The notes under the pieces are model-generated. The model was given only the letters and a program-made list of their open reading frames with translations. It ran no database searches and was not told the DNA's origin. Below are positions 54,001-62,257 of a stretch of 64,000 nucleotides of DNA, piece after piece. This DNA is from an uncultured Lachnospiraceae bacterium (GTDB lineage Bacteria; Bacillota; Clostridia; Lachnospirales; Lachnospiraceae): contig CAJTWA010000001.1 of NCBI GenBank assembly GCA_910580195.1, forward strand, positions 1 through 64,000, read 5' to 3'. The position numbers and the translations under genes are program-made. How positions within the stretch are numbered: position 1 is the first letter of the stretch; each line of letters opens with the position of its first letter.

Positions 54001-54165
54001 AGGCATTATGCCACATGATATAATAGCAACAGCTATTATAAGTGCCAAAATGCGTACCGGCCACCGGGCAAGATGCAGGGCATATGGGCAGGCAGCAGCA
54101 GTTTTTATACATGCTGGGGTGCGCAGGTGTTTGCCATACTATGGTGCAGGGCATGCAGTATAGTG
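53995..54165. repeat. Dispersed palindromic repeat, copy 3 (inverted)
   Basis: Contains TATAATAGCAACAGCT at 54019-54034, the exact reverse complement of 646-661, inside a palindrome ATAATAGC-AACA-GCTATTAT (54020-54039). Further right, GGGGTGCGCAGG...CCATACTATGGTGCAGGG resembles the inverse of copy 1 units. It lies between the spo0A promoter and gene, so it would be transcribed in its leader. Confidence 0.6.
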
Positions 54166-54220
54166 CAAATAGTTGCCTTTTATGAGGGATTAGTATGAAA
54201 ATCAACAGGAGGAATGTAAC

Positions 54221-55021
54221 GTGGAAAAATTAAATGTGGCAATTGCAGATGATAATGAGAGAATGCTGCGGGAATTAGGGGATATTGTCGGTAGCGATGA
54301 GGAACTTCAGGTAGTAGGGACAGCAAAAGATGGAGAAGAAGCATACGAAATGATAAAAAAGAATGAACCAGATGTAGTGCTTCTGGACATTGTCATGCCG
54401 AAACTGGATGGCCTGACGGTAATGGACAAAATCCGAAATGACAAAAATATGAAAAAACACCCAGCATTTATCATGATTAGCGCAATTGGGCAGGAAAAAA
54501 TTACCGAAGATGCATTTTCCCTGGGGGCAGATTATTATATTATGAAGCCATTTGACAATGATGTGGTACTAAACCGCATTAAGCATGTAAGGACCGCGGA
54601 GGTGCGCAGGGGAACAGAAGTGCGCAAGGTCAACGCTTACGAGAAAAAGCAGGAGCTGGAAGAACGGAACCTAGAGAGTGATGTGACGGATATCATCCAT
54701 GAAATCGGGGTGCCGGCCCATATTAAGGGTTACCAGTACCTGCGTGAGGCAATTATTATGTCGGTACGGGATATGGAAATGCTTAATTCCATCACAAAAA
54801 TCCTATATCCGGGCATTGCGAAAAAATACCAGACGACGCCCAGCCGTGTGGAACGGGCAATCCGCCATGCCATTGAAGTGGCATGGAGCAGGGGCAAAAT
54901 GGATACCATTGATGAATTATTTGGCTATACCATACATAATGGAAAAGGAAAACCTACAAATTCTGAATTTATAGCTTTAATTGCAGATAAAATTCGGTTA
55001 GAATATAAACTGAGAGAATAA
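54221..55021 (+). CDS. spo0A: Sporulation master regulator Spo0A
   Basis: A 266-residue response regulator that, when phosphorylated, turns on sporulation. The receiver domain (1-125) has the acidic pocket D10/D11, the phosphorylated D56 (VVLLDIVMP) and K108 (MKPFD). The C-terminal Spo0A DNA-binding domain (about 150-266) carries the diagnostic segment SRVERAIRHAIEVAW (about 209-223) that reads 0A boxes. CAGGAGGAATGTAAC precedes the start GTG/ATG region at 54221. It is followed 17 bases later by glgA. Confidence 0.97.
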   Translation: MEKLNVAIADDNERMLRELGDIVGSDEELQVVGTAKDGEEAYEMIKKNEPDVVLLDIVMPKLDGLTVMDKIRNDKNMKKHPAFIMISAIGQEKITEDAFSLGADYYIMKPFDNDVVLNRIKHVRTAEVRRGTEVRKVNAYEKKQELEERNLESDVTDIIHEIGVPAHIKGYQYLREAIIMSVRDMEMLNSITKILYPGIAKKYQTTPSRVERAIRHAIEVAWSRGKMDTIDELFGYTIHNGKGKPTNSEFIALIADKIRLEYKLRE

Positions 55022-55038
55022 GTAGGAGGTTTTTTTAC

Positions 55039-56472
55039 ATGAAGAGAATACTCTTTGCAGCATCCGAGGGGAATCCCTTTATTAAAACAGGAGGTTTGGC
55101 AGATGTTGTCGGCGCGCTGCCGAAATATCTGGATAAGGAAACATTTGACGTCCGCGTGATCCTTCCGAAATACCTGTGCATTTCAGAGGAATCCAGGCAG
55201 AAAATGGAGTATGTGACAGAATTCTATGCCGACATGCCGCGGGAGCGGGAGTACATAGGAATTTATGAGGCAAAGGTTGAGGGCATCCAGTATTATTTTA
55301 TTGACAATGAGCATTACTTTGCTGGGAACAGCCCGTATAACCAGATTTTTGAGGACGTCAATAAGTTTGCTTTCTATTGCAGGGCTGTGCTTGCCAGCCT
55401 GCCGGAACTTGGGTTTTGCCCAGACATTATCCACTGCCATGACTGGCAGGCAGCGTTAGTCCCGGTATTTCTGGATGCATTTTACCGGGAAAACCCGTTT
55501 TACCGGGAGATTAGGACGGTTATGACAATCCACAACCAGAAGTTCCAAGGCAGGTGGAGGATTGACGATATTGAGAATTGCAGGGATTTGCCGGCAAGTT
55601 ACCGGTATGGGGCCATGGAGGCTTATGGGGAAACGAATTTCCTAAAGGCAGGGATCCTACATGCAGACCGCGTCAATGCCGTCAGCGAAACGTATGCCAA
55701 GGAAATCCAAGGCAGGGAAGGCGGCGAAGGGCTGGACGGGGTGATGCGGGAGGTTTCTGGCAAGCTTTCCGGCATTGTCAACGGCATTGACGTGGAGGAA
55801 TATGACCCTATGGCAGACCCGCAGCTTGCAGCGCATTTTAATGAAAAAACCATATCAAAGAAAAAGAAAAACAAAGAAGCGCTGCAAGGAGCGTTGGGCT
55901 TGCGGAAGGACAATTCAGCCATGGTAATCGGCATGGTGTCCCGTCTGACCCAGCAGAAGGGCTTTGATTTGGTGCGGGCGGCGTTAGAGGAATTGCTGAA
56001 CACCCTGAACATACAGGTGGCTGTGCTTGGGACAGGGGAAGAGCAGTTTGAGAACTTTTTCCGCCACTTTGACTGGAAATACCCGGACAGGGTATCAGCT
56101 ACCATAGGCTACAGCGAGGAAACAGCCCACTTAATCTATGGGGGCGCAGATGCTTTCCTGATGCCTTCCCAGTTTGAGCCCTGCGGGCTGAGCCAGCTTA
56201 TCAGCATGCGCTATGGGACAATCCCCATTGTGCGGGAAACAGGGGGCTTGAAGGATACGGTGGAGGCTTACAATGAGATTTGGCATACGGGCAATGGGTT
56301 TAGCTTTGCCAATTATAATGCAGGGGATATGATAGTGGTGGTACGGTATGCCTATGATGTTTACTGCAACCACCAGAAGGATTGGCGGGCTATGATGAAG
56401 CGCTGTATGGTGATGGACAATTCTTGGCAGAACTCTGCCAAAAAGTATGAATCGCTGTATCTTAGCCTGTAA
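55039..56472 (+). CDS. glgA: Glycogen synthase (ADP-glucose type)
   Basis: Transfers glucose from ADP-glucose to glycogen. The 477-residue GT5 enzyme has the ADP-glucose motif KTGGLADV (16-23), the HDWQAALVP loop (about 134), and the C-terminal donor-site region PSQFEPCGLSQLISMRYG (about 377-394) with its catalytic Glu. AGTAGGAGGT precedes the ATG. It probably shares the spo0A transcript, as no promoter fits in the 17-base gap, which would tie glycogen storage to sporulation. The other glg genes are not seen. Confidence 0.95.
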   Translation: MKRILFAASEGNPFIKTGGLADVVGALPKYLDKETFDVRVILPKYLCISEESRQKMEYVTEFYADMPREREYIGIYEAKVEGIQYYFIDNEHYFAGNSPYNQIFEDVNKFAFYCRAVLASLPELGFCPDIIHCHDWQAALVPVFLDAFYRENPFYREIRTVMTIHNQKFQGRWRIDDIENCRDLPASYRYGAMEAYGETNFLKAGILHADRVNAVSETYAKEIQGREGGEGLDGVMREVSGKLSGIVNGIDVEEYDPMADPQLAAHFNEKTISKKKKNKEALQGALGLRKDNSAMVIGMVSRLTQQKGFDLVRAALEELLNTLNIQVAVLGTGEEQFENFFRHFDWKYPDRVSATIGYSEETAHLIYGGADAFLMPSQFEPCGLSQLISMRYGTIPIVRETGGLKDTVEAYNEIWHTGNGFSFANYNAGDMIVVVRYAYDVYCNHQKDWRAMMKRCMVMDNSWQNSAKKYESLYLSL

Positions 56473-56504
56473 TTTTCAAGAGGCAGAAGCCATTTTCCCT
56501 GCCT

Positions 56505-56675
56505 GAAAGAAATAAAGTTACCCGGCGAGAAGCCGCAGTGGCGGGCTGGAAGGCATAAAATTACAAGGGAGAGGTGGCGTAGGGGCAGGTAAGCCTGTAA
56601 GCCATAAAATTACAAAGGAGAAGCCGTGTAGGCAGCTTATCAGGCATAAAATCCTAAGGGGAGCCCCGCATGGCT
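56505..56675. repeat. ~47-bp tandem repeat after glgA
   Basis: Four decayed units start near 56505, 56552, 56601 and 56643, each with (G)CATAAAATTACAA-(A)GGAGA-GCC-GTG. They lie between convergent glgA and the DUF5688 gene. Confidence 0.7.
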
Positions 56676-57585
56676 AACAGATGGAAACATGGTCCAAAGC
56701 CCTGTCATAGAAGTAGGCATGGTCGGACAGGACTTCTTCCGGGGCAACCTCCGCGAGATTGATTTCCTGCACAAGCTGGGACAGTTCCGCGGGGTTCCCT
56801 CCGGCGGAAGCAGGGAGCACTATGACTTCATGGACGCTGCTGGGGAGGATGTAAAGGCTGTCATTTAAGCGTCCGGATACCTCCTTGAGCACGTCTTGGT
56901 ACAGGATGCAAGATGCGCCATTTAAGCGCTGGCGGTTGGAGAGCACATACATAGGGACGATTTCGGATTCCAGCGCCTGTTCCATGCCTTGGCATCCCGC
57001 TGGCGGGCAAGCGCCGAAAGAGGGCAGGATTAAGTCTGCCAGCGGATCGCAGGCAAAGGGGAGCAGCACCGGGGTGTTGCGTTTGGCGATGGGAAACAGG
57101 CTGGCGCTTGGGATCCCCCAATATTCCAAATGCTTATGGTGGATGAGGATCGAGGAGCTTTTGTAAGGCTCTTCCTGTACGAGGCAATAGAATACGGCTG
57201 CAAGGTCCAGATAGGGGACATAGGGAACTTCTTTCAGGAGCTCCTTATTTTTTTCGTAATGGATTAATTTATAGGCAATCCGGGGGCGGATTTGTTCAAA
57301 ACAGGTAAAAAAAGAAGTGTCTACATGGCGCGGGCCGCAGTGGGCATAATAGTATTGGAGTATCTGCCCTTGGAGGGTTTCGAAAGGGACGCCCTGCTGG
57401 TACTGCCCGAAATAATGCTCCAGATAAATGGCAGGCGAAAGGTTGCTGCCCGGCTCTAAAATGGTAAGGCCGTCTAAAACCATGCTGTTATTATGGGGAA
57501 ACTGGCGGATGGAGATGTGCGTGCCCTTTGGGAAAAATTCCTGAAGGCCCTCTGCCAGATGCTGCTTAAAGGATTCGTATGTCAT
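56674..57585 (-). CDS. DUF5688 family protein
   Basis: A 303-residue protein of the DUF5688 family, frequent in several copies in Lachnospiraceae. The opening MTYESFKQHLAEGLQEFFPKG and the NNSMVLDGLTIL segment (about 49) are typical. It has no membrane span or known catalytic motif. Minus-strand TAGGAGG precedes the ATG. The function is unknown. Confidence 0.8.
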   Translation of the reverse strand: MTYESFKQHLAEGLQEFFPKGTHISIRQFPHNNSMVLDGLTILEPGSNLSPAIYLEHYFGQYQQGVPFETLQGQILQYYYAHCGPRHVDTSFFTCFEQIRPRIAYKLIHYEKNKELLKEVPYVPYLDLAAVFYCLVQEEPYKSSSILIHHKHLEYWGIPSASLFPIAKRNTPVLLPFACDPLADLILPSFGACPPAGCQGMEQALESEIVPMYVLSNRQRLNGASCILYQDVLKEVSGRLNDSLYILPSSVHEVIVLPASAGGNPAELSQLVQEINLAEVAPEEVLSDHAYFYDRALDHVSIC

Positions 57586-57750
57586 ATTACCTCCTATGCT
57601 GTGCTGGCAGTCTGGGAGATAACATCAACATAAATAATTATGTGGAAATTAGTTTAACACAGAATGGAATTTTATGCAAGGAAAATTTTAGGGAATTTTG
57701 CTTTTCGGTTATATTTTGTAATTCTGGAAGATGATTTCAGAAGTTTTTTA

Positions 57751-57778
57751 TTGACAAATGTCAATTGACATGTATAAT
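57751..57778 (+). promoter_or_regulatory. opp promoter with palindromic operator in the spacer
   Basis: TTGACA (57751-57756), 16 bases, TATAAT (57773-57778). The spacer is almost entirely the perfect 14-base palindrome ATGTCAATTGACAT (57758-57771), placed so that a bound dimer would block polymerase. The regulator is not identified. Confidence 0.75.
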
Positions 57779-57987
57779 GTAATTATGTTTTTTTATACAA
57801 TAATTTAGAAGATTAAAGCGGTGCTCTATAAAAGATGTATCTGATTTCCCCACGTTGCTGCCTTTGGGCATTTACAGCCATGGGAATCTGGGCATGGGGA
57901 TTGGCTTTGGACGGAAGTTTTGGGATGCCGCTTTGGCTTCAGGGTTTCAGACCAAAAATACAGGAAGGAATAGGAGAGAAGAAAAAA

Positions 57988-58899
57988 GTGGCAAAGTATA
58001 TTGTAAAACGGATTGTGTTAGCAATTGTTTCAATTTTGATTGTCAGTGCCATTACATTTTTTGTAATGAATGCAATTCCGGGCGGGCCTTTCAACAAGGA
58101 GAAGGCTACCAGCGCGGCGGCACAGAAAGCGCTGGAAGAGCGCTATAATTTGGACAAGCCCTTAGGGGAGCAATACATACTCTATATGAAGAACCTGATG
58201 CATGGGGACTGGGGAGTGTCATTGCGGAATGGGCGTGATATCTGGAATGAAATGACGATGCGTTTTAAGGTGTCTGCAAAGCTTGGGGGCATGGCAGCAG
58301 GCGTTGCCATTGTTGTCGGGGTTGTGCTTGGCAGCATTGCAGCCCTTACCCGGAATAAGCTGCCGGACCGTCTGATTATCTTTTTTACGACCCTTGGGAC
58401 AGCAATGCCGTCCTTTGTGCTGGCTACCCTGCTGCTTCTGATATTCTGCTTAAAGCTTAGGATGTTTCCGGTATGGTCTTCCAGCAATCCGAATTATGTC
58501 CTGCCGATTATTGCATTGAGCGTATATCCGATGGCATATATTACGCGCCTGACGAAAACAAGCATGCTGGACGCCTTGGGGCAGGATTATGTCCGTACTG
58601 CAAAGGCAAAGGGCGTCCCGGGCTGGAAAGTGATTTTTAAGCATGCGCTCCGGAATGCTTTAGTCCCTGTCGTTACGTATGTAGGGCCCATGGTTGCATA
58701 TATCCTGACGGGCTCCATGGTAGTGGAAAATATTTTTACCATAGGAGGGCTTGGCTCGACGTTCGTAACCAGCATTACAGACCGTGATTACACGTTGATT
58801 ATGGCGGTTACGCTGTTCCTTTCCATATTGATGGTAATTGCAAACCTGCTTACGGATATTGCGTATAAGCTGATTGACCCAAGGATTACGTTTGAATAA
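57988..58899 (+). CDS. oppB: Oligopeptide ABC transporter permease OppB
   Basis: A 303-residue six-span permease of the Opp/Dpp family that forms half of the channel. The family N-terminus MAKYIVKRIVLAIVSI is followed by the cytoplasmic EAA loop (RTAKAKGVPGWKVIFKHALR, about 208-227) that contacts the ATPase. The start is GTG at 57988 with AGGAGAG upstream; the frame is open to 57835, but that part has no family match. Confidence 0.93.
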   Translation: MAKYIVKRIVLAIVSILIVSAITFFVMNAIPGGPFNKEKATSAAAQKALEERYNLDKPLGEQYILYMKNLMHGDWGVSLRNGRDIWNEMTMRFKVSAKLGGMAAGVAIVVGVVLGSIAALTRNKLPDRLIIFFTTLGTAMPSFVLATLLLLIFCLKLRMFPVWSSSNPNYVLPIIALSVYPMAYITRLTKTSMLDALGQDYVRTAKAKGVPGWKVIFKHALRNALVPVVTYVGPMVAYILTGSMVVENIFTIGGLGSTFVTSITDRDYTLIMAVTLFLSILMVIANLLTDIAYKLIDPRITFE

Positions 58900-58934
58900 A
58901 AGATGAGAGAAGGACAGAAAGGACGATAGAGGGT

Positions 58935-60023
58935 ATGCTGGAGAATCAGGGATTGAAGAAAAGGCAGTTCTTTTCCGCACAGGTGGATTTGAGTAAATTT
59001 AAAGAGAAAGATTTTGAACAGGCAACAGAAGATGAGAAGAAGCAGCAGGACGTTATGGGAGAGTCCACGACTTTTTTCAAGGACGGCATGCGGCGGCTCC
59101 GCAGAAACCCGCTGGCTATGGGCAGCATCGTGGTGCTGGTGCTGATTATTGCACTGATTATTTTTGCGCCGATGGTTGTCCCTTATAAATATTCCCAGAT
59201 TATATCAGTCAATGGAATCCGGGATAAATCAGCGGCAAACCTTGCGCCGTTTGAATATTCCAAGCTGGAAACACAGTACATGGAGGAAACGGGTGAGAAG
59301 CTGTTCCCGCATATTTTTGGGACGGACAGCTTAAGCAGGGATTATTTTATCCGTGTGATTTATGGAACCCGCGTCAGCCTTTCCGTTGGGATTGTGGCCT
59401 CCATTATGGTGCTGATTATCGGTTTGCTGTACGGTTCCATTTCCGGATACTTCGGGGGCACCATTGACTTGGTGATGATGCGTATTGTGGATATTATCTA
59501 TTCCCTTCCGGACATGCTGATTATTATCCTGCTTTCGGTGGTGCTGAATGAAACCATAAAGCCGTTGATTGAAGGGACGGTCCTGCAGTCTTTGGGGACC
59601 AACATGATTTCCATTTTCATCGTGTTTGGCTTGCTCTATTGGGTCAGCATGGCAAGGCTCATCCGGGGGCAGATCCTTACGATTAAGAACAATGAATATG
59701 TTTTAGCTGCTAGGTGTATCGGTACAAAAAATGGCAGGATTTTACGGAGGCATATTCTGCCGAACTGCTTGTCTGTTATCATTATTACCACAGCATTGCA
59801 GGTGCCGAGTGCAATTTTCACGGAAAGTTACTTAAGTTTCCTTGGGCTGGGCGTTTCTGCCCCGCTGACGTCCCTTGGGAGCTTGGCAAATGACGCGAGG
59901 GCGGGCATGCAGTCCTATCCGCTGCGTCTTGTCATCCCCGCAGTTGCAATCTGCCTGATTGTGCTGGCGTTGAACCTGCTTGGGGACGGCCTGCGTGATG
60001 CATTCGACTCTAAACTGAAATAG
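58935..60023 (+). CDS. oppC: Oligopeptide ABC transporter permease OppC
   Basis: A 362-residue second channel subunit with an N-terminal cytoplasmic extension (1-65, charged) and a first span at about 66-86, then five spans and the EAA loop (RCIGTKNGRILRRHILPNCL). The extracytoplasmic loop after TM1 (about 90-130, with GTDSLSRDYFIRV) is typical of OppC. It is 35 bases after oppB. Confidence 0.93.
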   Translation: MLENQGLKKRQFFSAQVDLSKFKEKDFEQATEDEKKQQDVMGESTTFFKDGMRRLRRNPLAMGSIVVLVLIIALIIFAPMVVPYKYSQIISVNGIRDKSAANLAPFEYSKLETQYMEETGEKLFPHIFGTDSLSRDYFIRVIYGTRVSLSVGIVASIMVLIIGLLYGSISGYFGGTIDLVMMRIVDIIYSLPDMLIIILLSVVLNETIKPLIEGTVLQSLGTNMISIFIVFGLLYWVSMARLIRGQILTIKNNEYVLAARCIGTKNGRILRRHILPNCLSVIIITTALQVPSAIFTESYLSFLGLGVSAPLTSLGSLANDARAGMQSYPLRLVIPAVAICLIVLALNLLGDGLRDAFDSKLK

Positions 60024-60039
60024 ATAAGGAGATAAGCAG

Positions 60040-61047
60040 ATGGGCGAGAGTAAATATATCTTGGAGTTAAACGACCTCCATACCAGCTTCTTTACGGAAA
60101 ATGGGGAGGTCCAGGCGGTAAATGGGATTTCTTTTACGCTGGAGCCGGGCAAGACCCTTGGGATTGTAGGGGAATCCGGTTCTGGGAAATCAGTAACGGC
60201 ATATTCCATTATGCAGATTTTGGCGGAAACAGGGAAAATTACCTCCGGGGAAGTGAAATTCCATGGGGAAGATATCACAAAATGGAACAGCAGGCAGATG
60301 CAGAAGTTCCGCGGGGAGAAATGCTCCATTATTTTTCAGGACCCGATGACAAGCTTGAATCCGGTATTTACCGTTGGGAGCCAGTTGGTGGAGGCAATCC
60401 TGCTCCACACAGATAAGGATAAGAAACAGGCAAGGGAGCGGGCGATTGAGATGCTGACCCTAGTGGGCGTGAATGAGCCGGCGAGCCGGTTAAAACAGTA
60501 CCCCCATGAACTGTCTGGCGGTATGCGGCAGCGTGTGATGATTGCCATGGCGCTGGTCTGTGAGCCAGATATCCTGATTGCGGACGAGCCTACCACGGCG
60601 CTGGATGTAACAATCCAAGCGCAGATTCTGGAGCTGATGCAGGAGCTGCAGGAAAAGCTGGGGATGGCAATTATTATGGTAACCCATGATTTGGGCGTCA
60701 TTGCCAGCATGTGCGATGAAATCCTTGTCATGTACGGCGGGCGCGTCTGTGAGCGGGGGACGGCGGACGATATTTTCTACCGCCCAGCCCATGAATATAC
60801 CAAAGGCCTGCTGCGTTCCATACCGAAAGCAGACAATATGAATGAGAAACTGGTCCCAATCGGCGGGACGCCCATCAACCTCCTGCAGATGCCGGAAGGC
60901 TGTGCATTCTGCCCAAGGTGCGATGCGGCCATGAAAATCTGCCTGAAGGAAAAACCGGAAGAACTGCGTGTCAGCGACACGCATCTGGCAAGCTGCTGGA
61001 TGAATATTAAAGAGATGTATGAAGCACAGGAAGGAGAACGGCCATGA
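60040..61047 (+). CDS. oppD: Oligopeptide ABC transporter ATPase OppD
   Basis: A 335-residue ATPase. Walker A GESGSGKS (44-51), signature LSGGMRQRV (about 155), Walker B DILIADEPTTALD (about 173-185), and the C-terminal oligopeptide-transporter extension with cysteines (CAFCPRCDAAMKICL, about 288-302) that can bind an iron-sulfur cluster in homologues. It overlaps oppF by four bases. Confidence 0.94.
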   Translation: MGESKYILELNDLHTSFFTENGEVQAVNGISFTLEPGKTLGIVGESGSGKSVTAYSIMQILAETGKITSGEVKFHGEDITKWNSRQMQKFRGEKCSIIFQDPMTSLNPVFTVGSQLVEAILLHTDKDKKQARERAIEMLTLVGVNEPASRLKQYPHELSGGMRQRVMIAMALVCEPDILIADEPTTALDVTIQAQILELMQELQEKLGMAIIMVTHDLGVIASMCDEILVMYGGRVCERGTADDIFYRPAHEYTKGLLRSIPKADNMNEKLVPIGGTPINLLQMPEGCAFCPRCDAAMKICLKEKPEELRVSDTHLASCWMNIKEMYEAQEGERP

Positions 61048-62087
61048 GTGAGAACGAAAAGTACCTGTTAAAAGTAGAACACTTAAAGCAGTACTTTCCC
61101 GTGCGTCAGGGATTTAAGACTATCCCGCTGAAAGCGGTGGATGATATTTCTTTTGCAGTAAAGCCCGGGGAAACATTAGGGCTTGTAGGGGAGTCGGGCT
61201 GTGGGAAAACCACGGTGGGCAGGACGCTCCTGCGCCTGTACCAGCCTACGGCGGGGCGCATTGAATTTGACGGCGAGGTGCTTTTTGACAGCGGGGAGCA
61301 ATATGATGAAAAAGGGAAAGTAGTGCTTGGCCCGGACGGCAAGCCAGCCCTTGGGAAAAAGGTTGACGTAAATATGCTGCCATACCGCAAGCAGATGCAG
61401 ATGGTATTCCAAGACCCCTATTCTTCCTTAAACCCCCGTATGACGGTAGAGGACATTATCGGGGAACCGCTGGATGTGCATAACCTATATGCCAACCGGA
61501 ATGAGCGCAGGGAGAAAATCCTAGGGCTGATGGAACTGGTTGGGCTCAATGCGGAACATGCCATGCGTTATGCCCATGAGTTTTCCGGCGGGCAGCGGCA
61601 GCGTATCGGGATTGCCCGGGCGTTGGCGGTAAACCCGAAATTTATTGTATGCGACGAGCCTGTTTCCGCGCTGGACGTGTCCATCCAAGCACAGGTTGTC
61701 AATATGTTTGAGGAACTGCAGGAGAAATTGGGCGTGGCCTATCTGTTCATTGCCCACGACCTTCTGATTGTACACCATATATCCGACCGCATTGCGGTAA
61801 TGTACCTTGGGAAAATGATGGAGCTGGCAGATGCAGATGAACTGAATGGCAACCCCATCCATCCCTATACCTTAAGCCTGCTGTCGGCAGTGCCGATCCC
61901 AGACCCGGAAACGGCAAGGAAAAGCAAGCGCATTATTCTGGAAGGGGATGTGCCAAGCCCCTTGAAAATGCCTACTGGATGCCCCTTCCGTACAAGGTGC
62001 CGGTATGCGACAGACCAATGTGCCGCAGAGATGCCCCAGCTGACAGACCGGGGGAACGGCCACATGGTTGCATGTTGGAACAAATAA
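61044..62087 (+). CDS. oppF: Oligopeptide ABC transporter ATPase OppF
   Basis: A 347-residue partner ATPase. Walker A GESGCGKT (49-56), signature FSGGQRQRI (about 177), Walker B FIVCDEPVSALD (about 196), C-terminal cysteines (CPFRTRCRYATDQC, about 313-326). An insertion at about 80-110 (DSGEQYDEKGKVVLGPDGKP) is typical of the longer OppF group. Its start overlaps the oppD stop. Confidence 0.94.
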   Translation: MSENEKYLLKVEHLKQYFPVRQGFKTIPLKAVDDISFAVKPGETLGLVGESGCGKTTVGRTLLRLYQPTAGRIEFDGEVLFDSGEQYDEKGKVVLGPDGKPALGKKVDVNMLPYRKQMQMVFQDPYSSLNPRMTVEDIIGEPLDVHNLYANRNERREKILGLMELVGLNAEHAMRYAHEFSGGQRQRIGIARALAVNPKFIVCDEPVSALDVSIQAQVVNMFEELQEKLGVAYLFIAHDLLIVHHISDRIAVMYLGKMMELADADELNGNPIHPYTLSLLSAVPIPDPETARKSKRIILEGDVPSPLKMPTGCPFRTRCRYATDQCAAEMPQLTDRGNGHMVACWNK

Positions 62088-62257
62088 TGGTTTCTGGCGG
62101 GGACAGCAGCCATACTGCCTTGTATTAGGGCAAGGCACTGTTTTAGGCTAAGGCAGCATCAGGTTCTGGTATGCTGGAATCAATAAGGTTTTTTCCAGAG
62201 GGCAGAGCCCTTTGGTGAAAGCATAGATATCTTAATATTAAAATAGGAGGAAGCTAT

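Larger units (their letters stand above)
53561..54220. other. 660-base gap before spo0A: promoters, 0A boxes, repeat
   Basis: Contains an orphan strong promoter with a downstream hairpin (53651-53724), a second promoter with Spo0A-box-like sites (53940-54000), and a copy of the dispersed palindromic repeat (about 53995-54165). No open frame has a convincing start. The sporulation gene spoIVB, often next to spo0A, is absent. Confidence 0.65.

Noticed and set aside
57835..57987. N-terminal extension of OppB
   Set aside because: No family match; GTG 57988 has a ribosome binding site and the standard OppB start.
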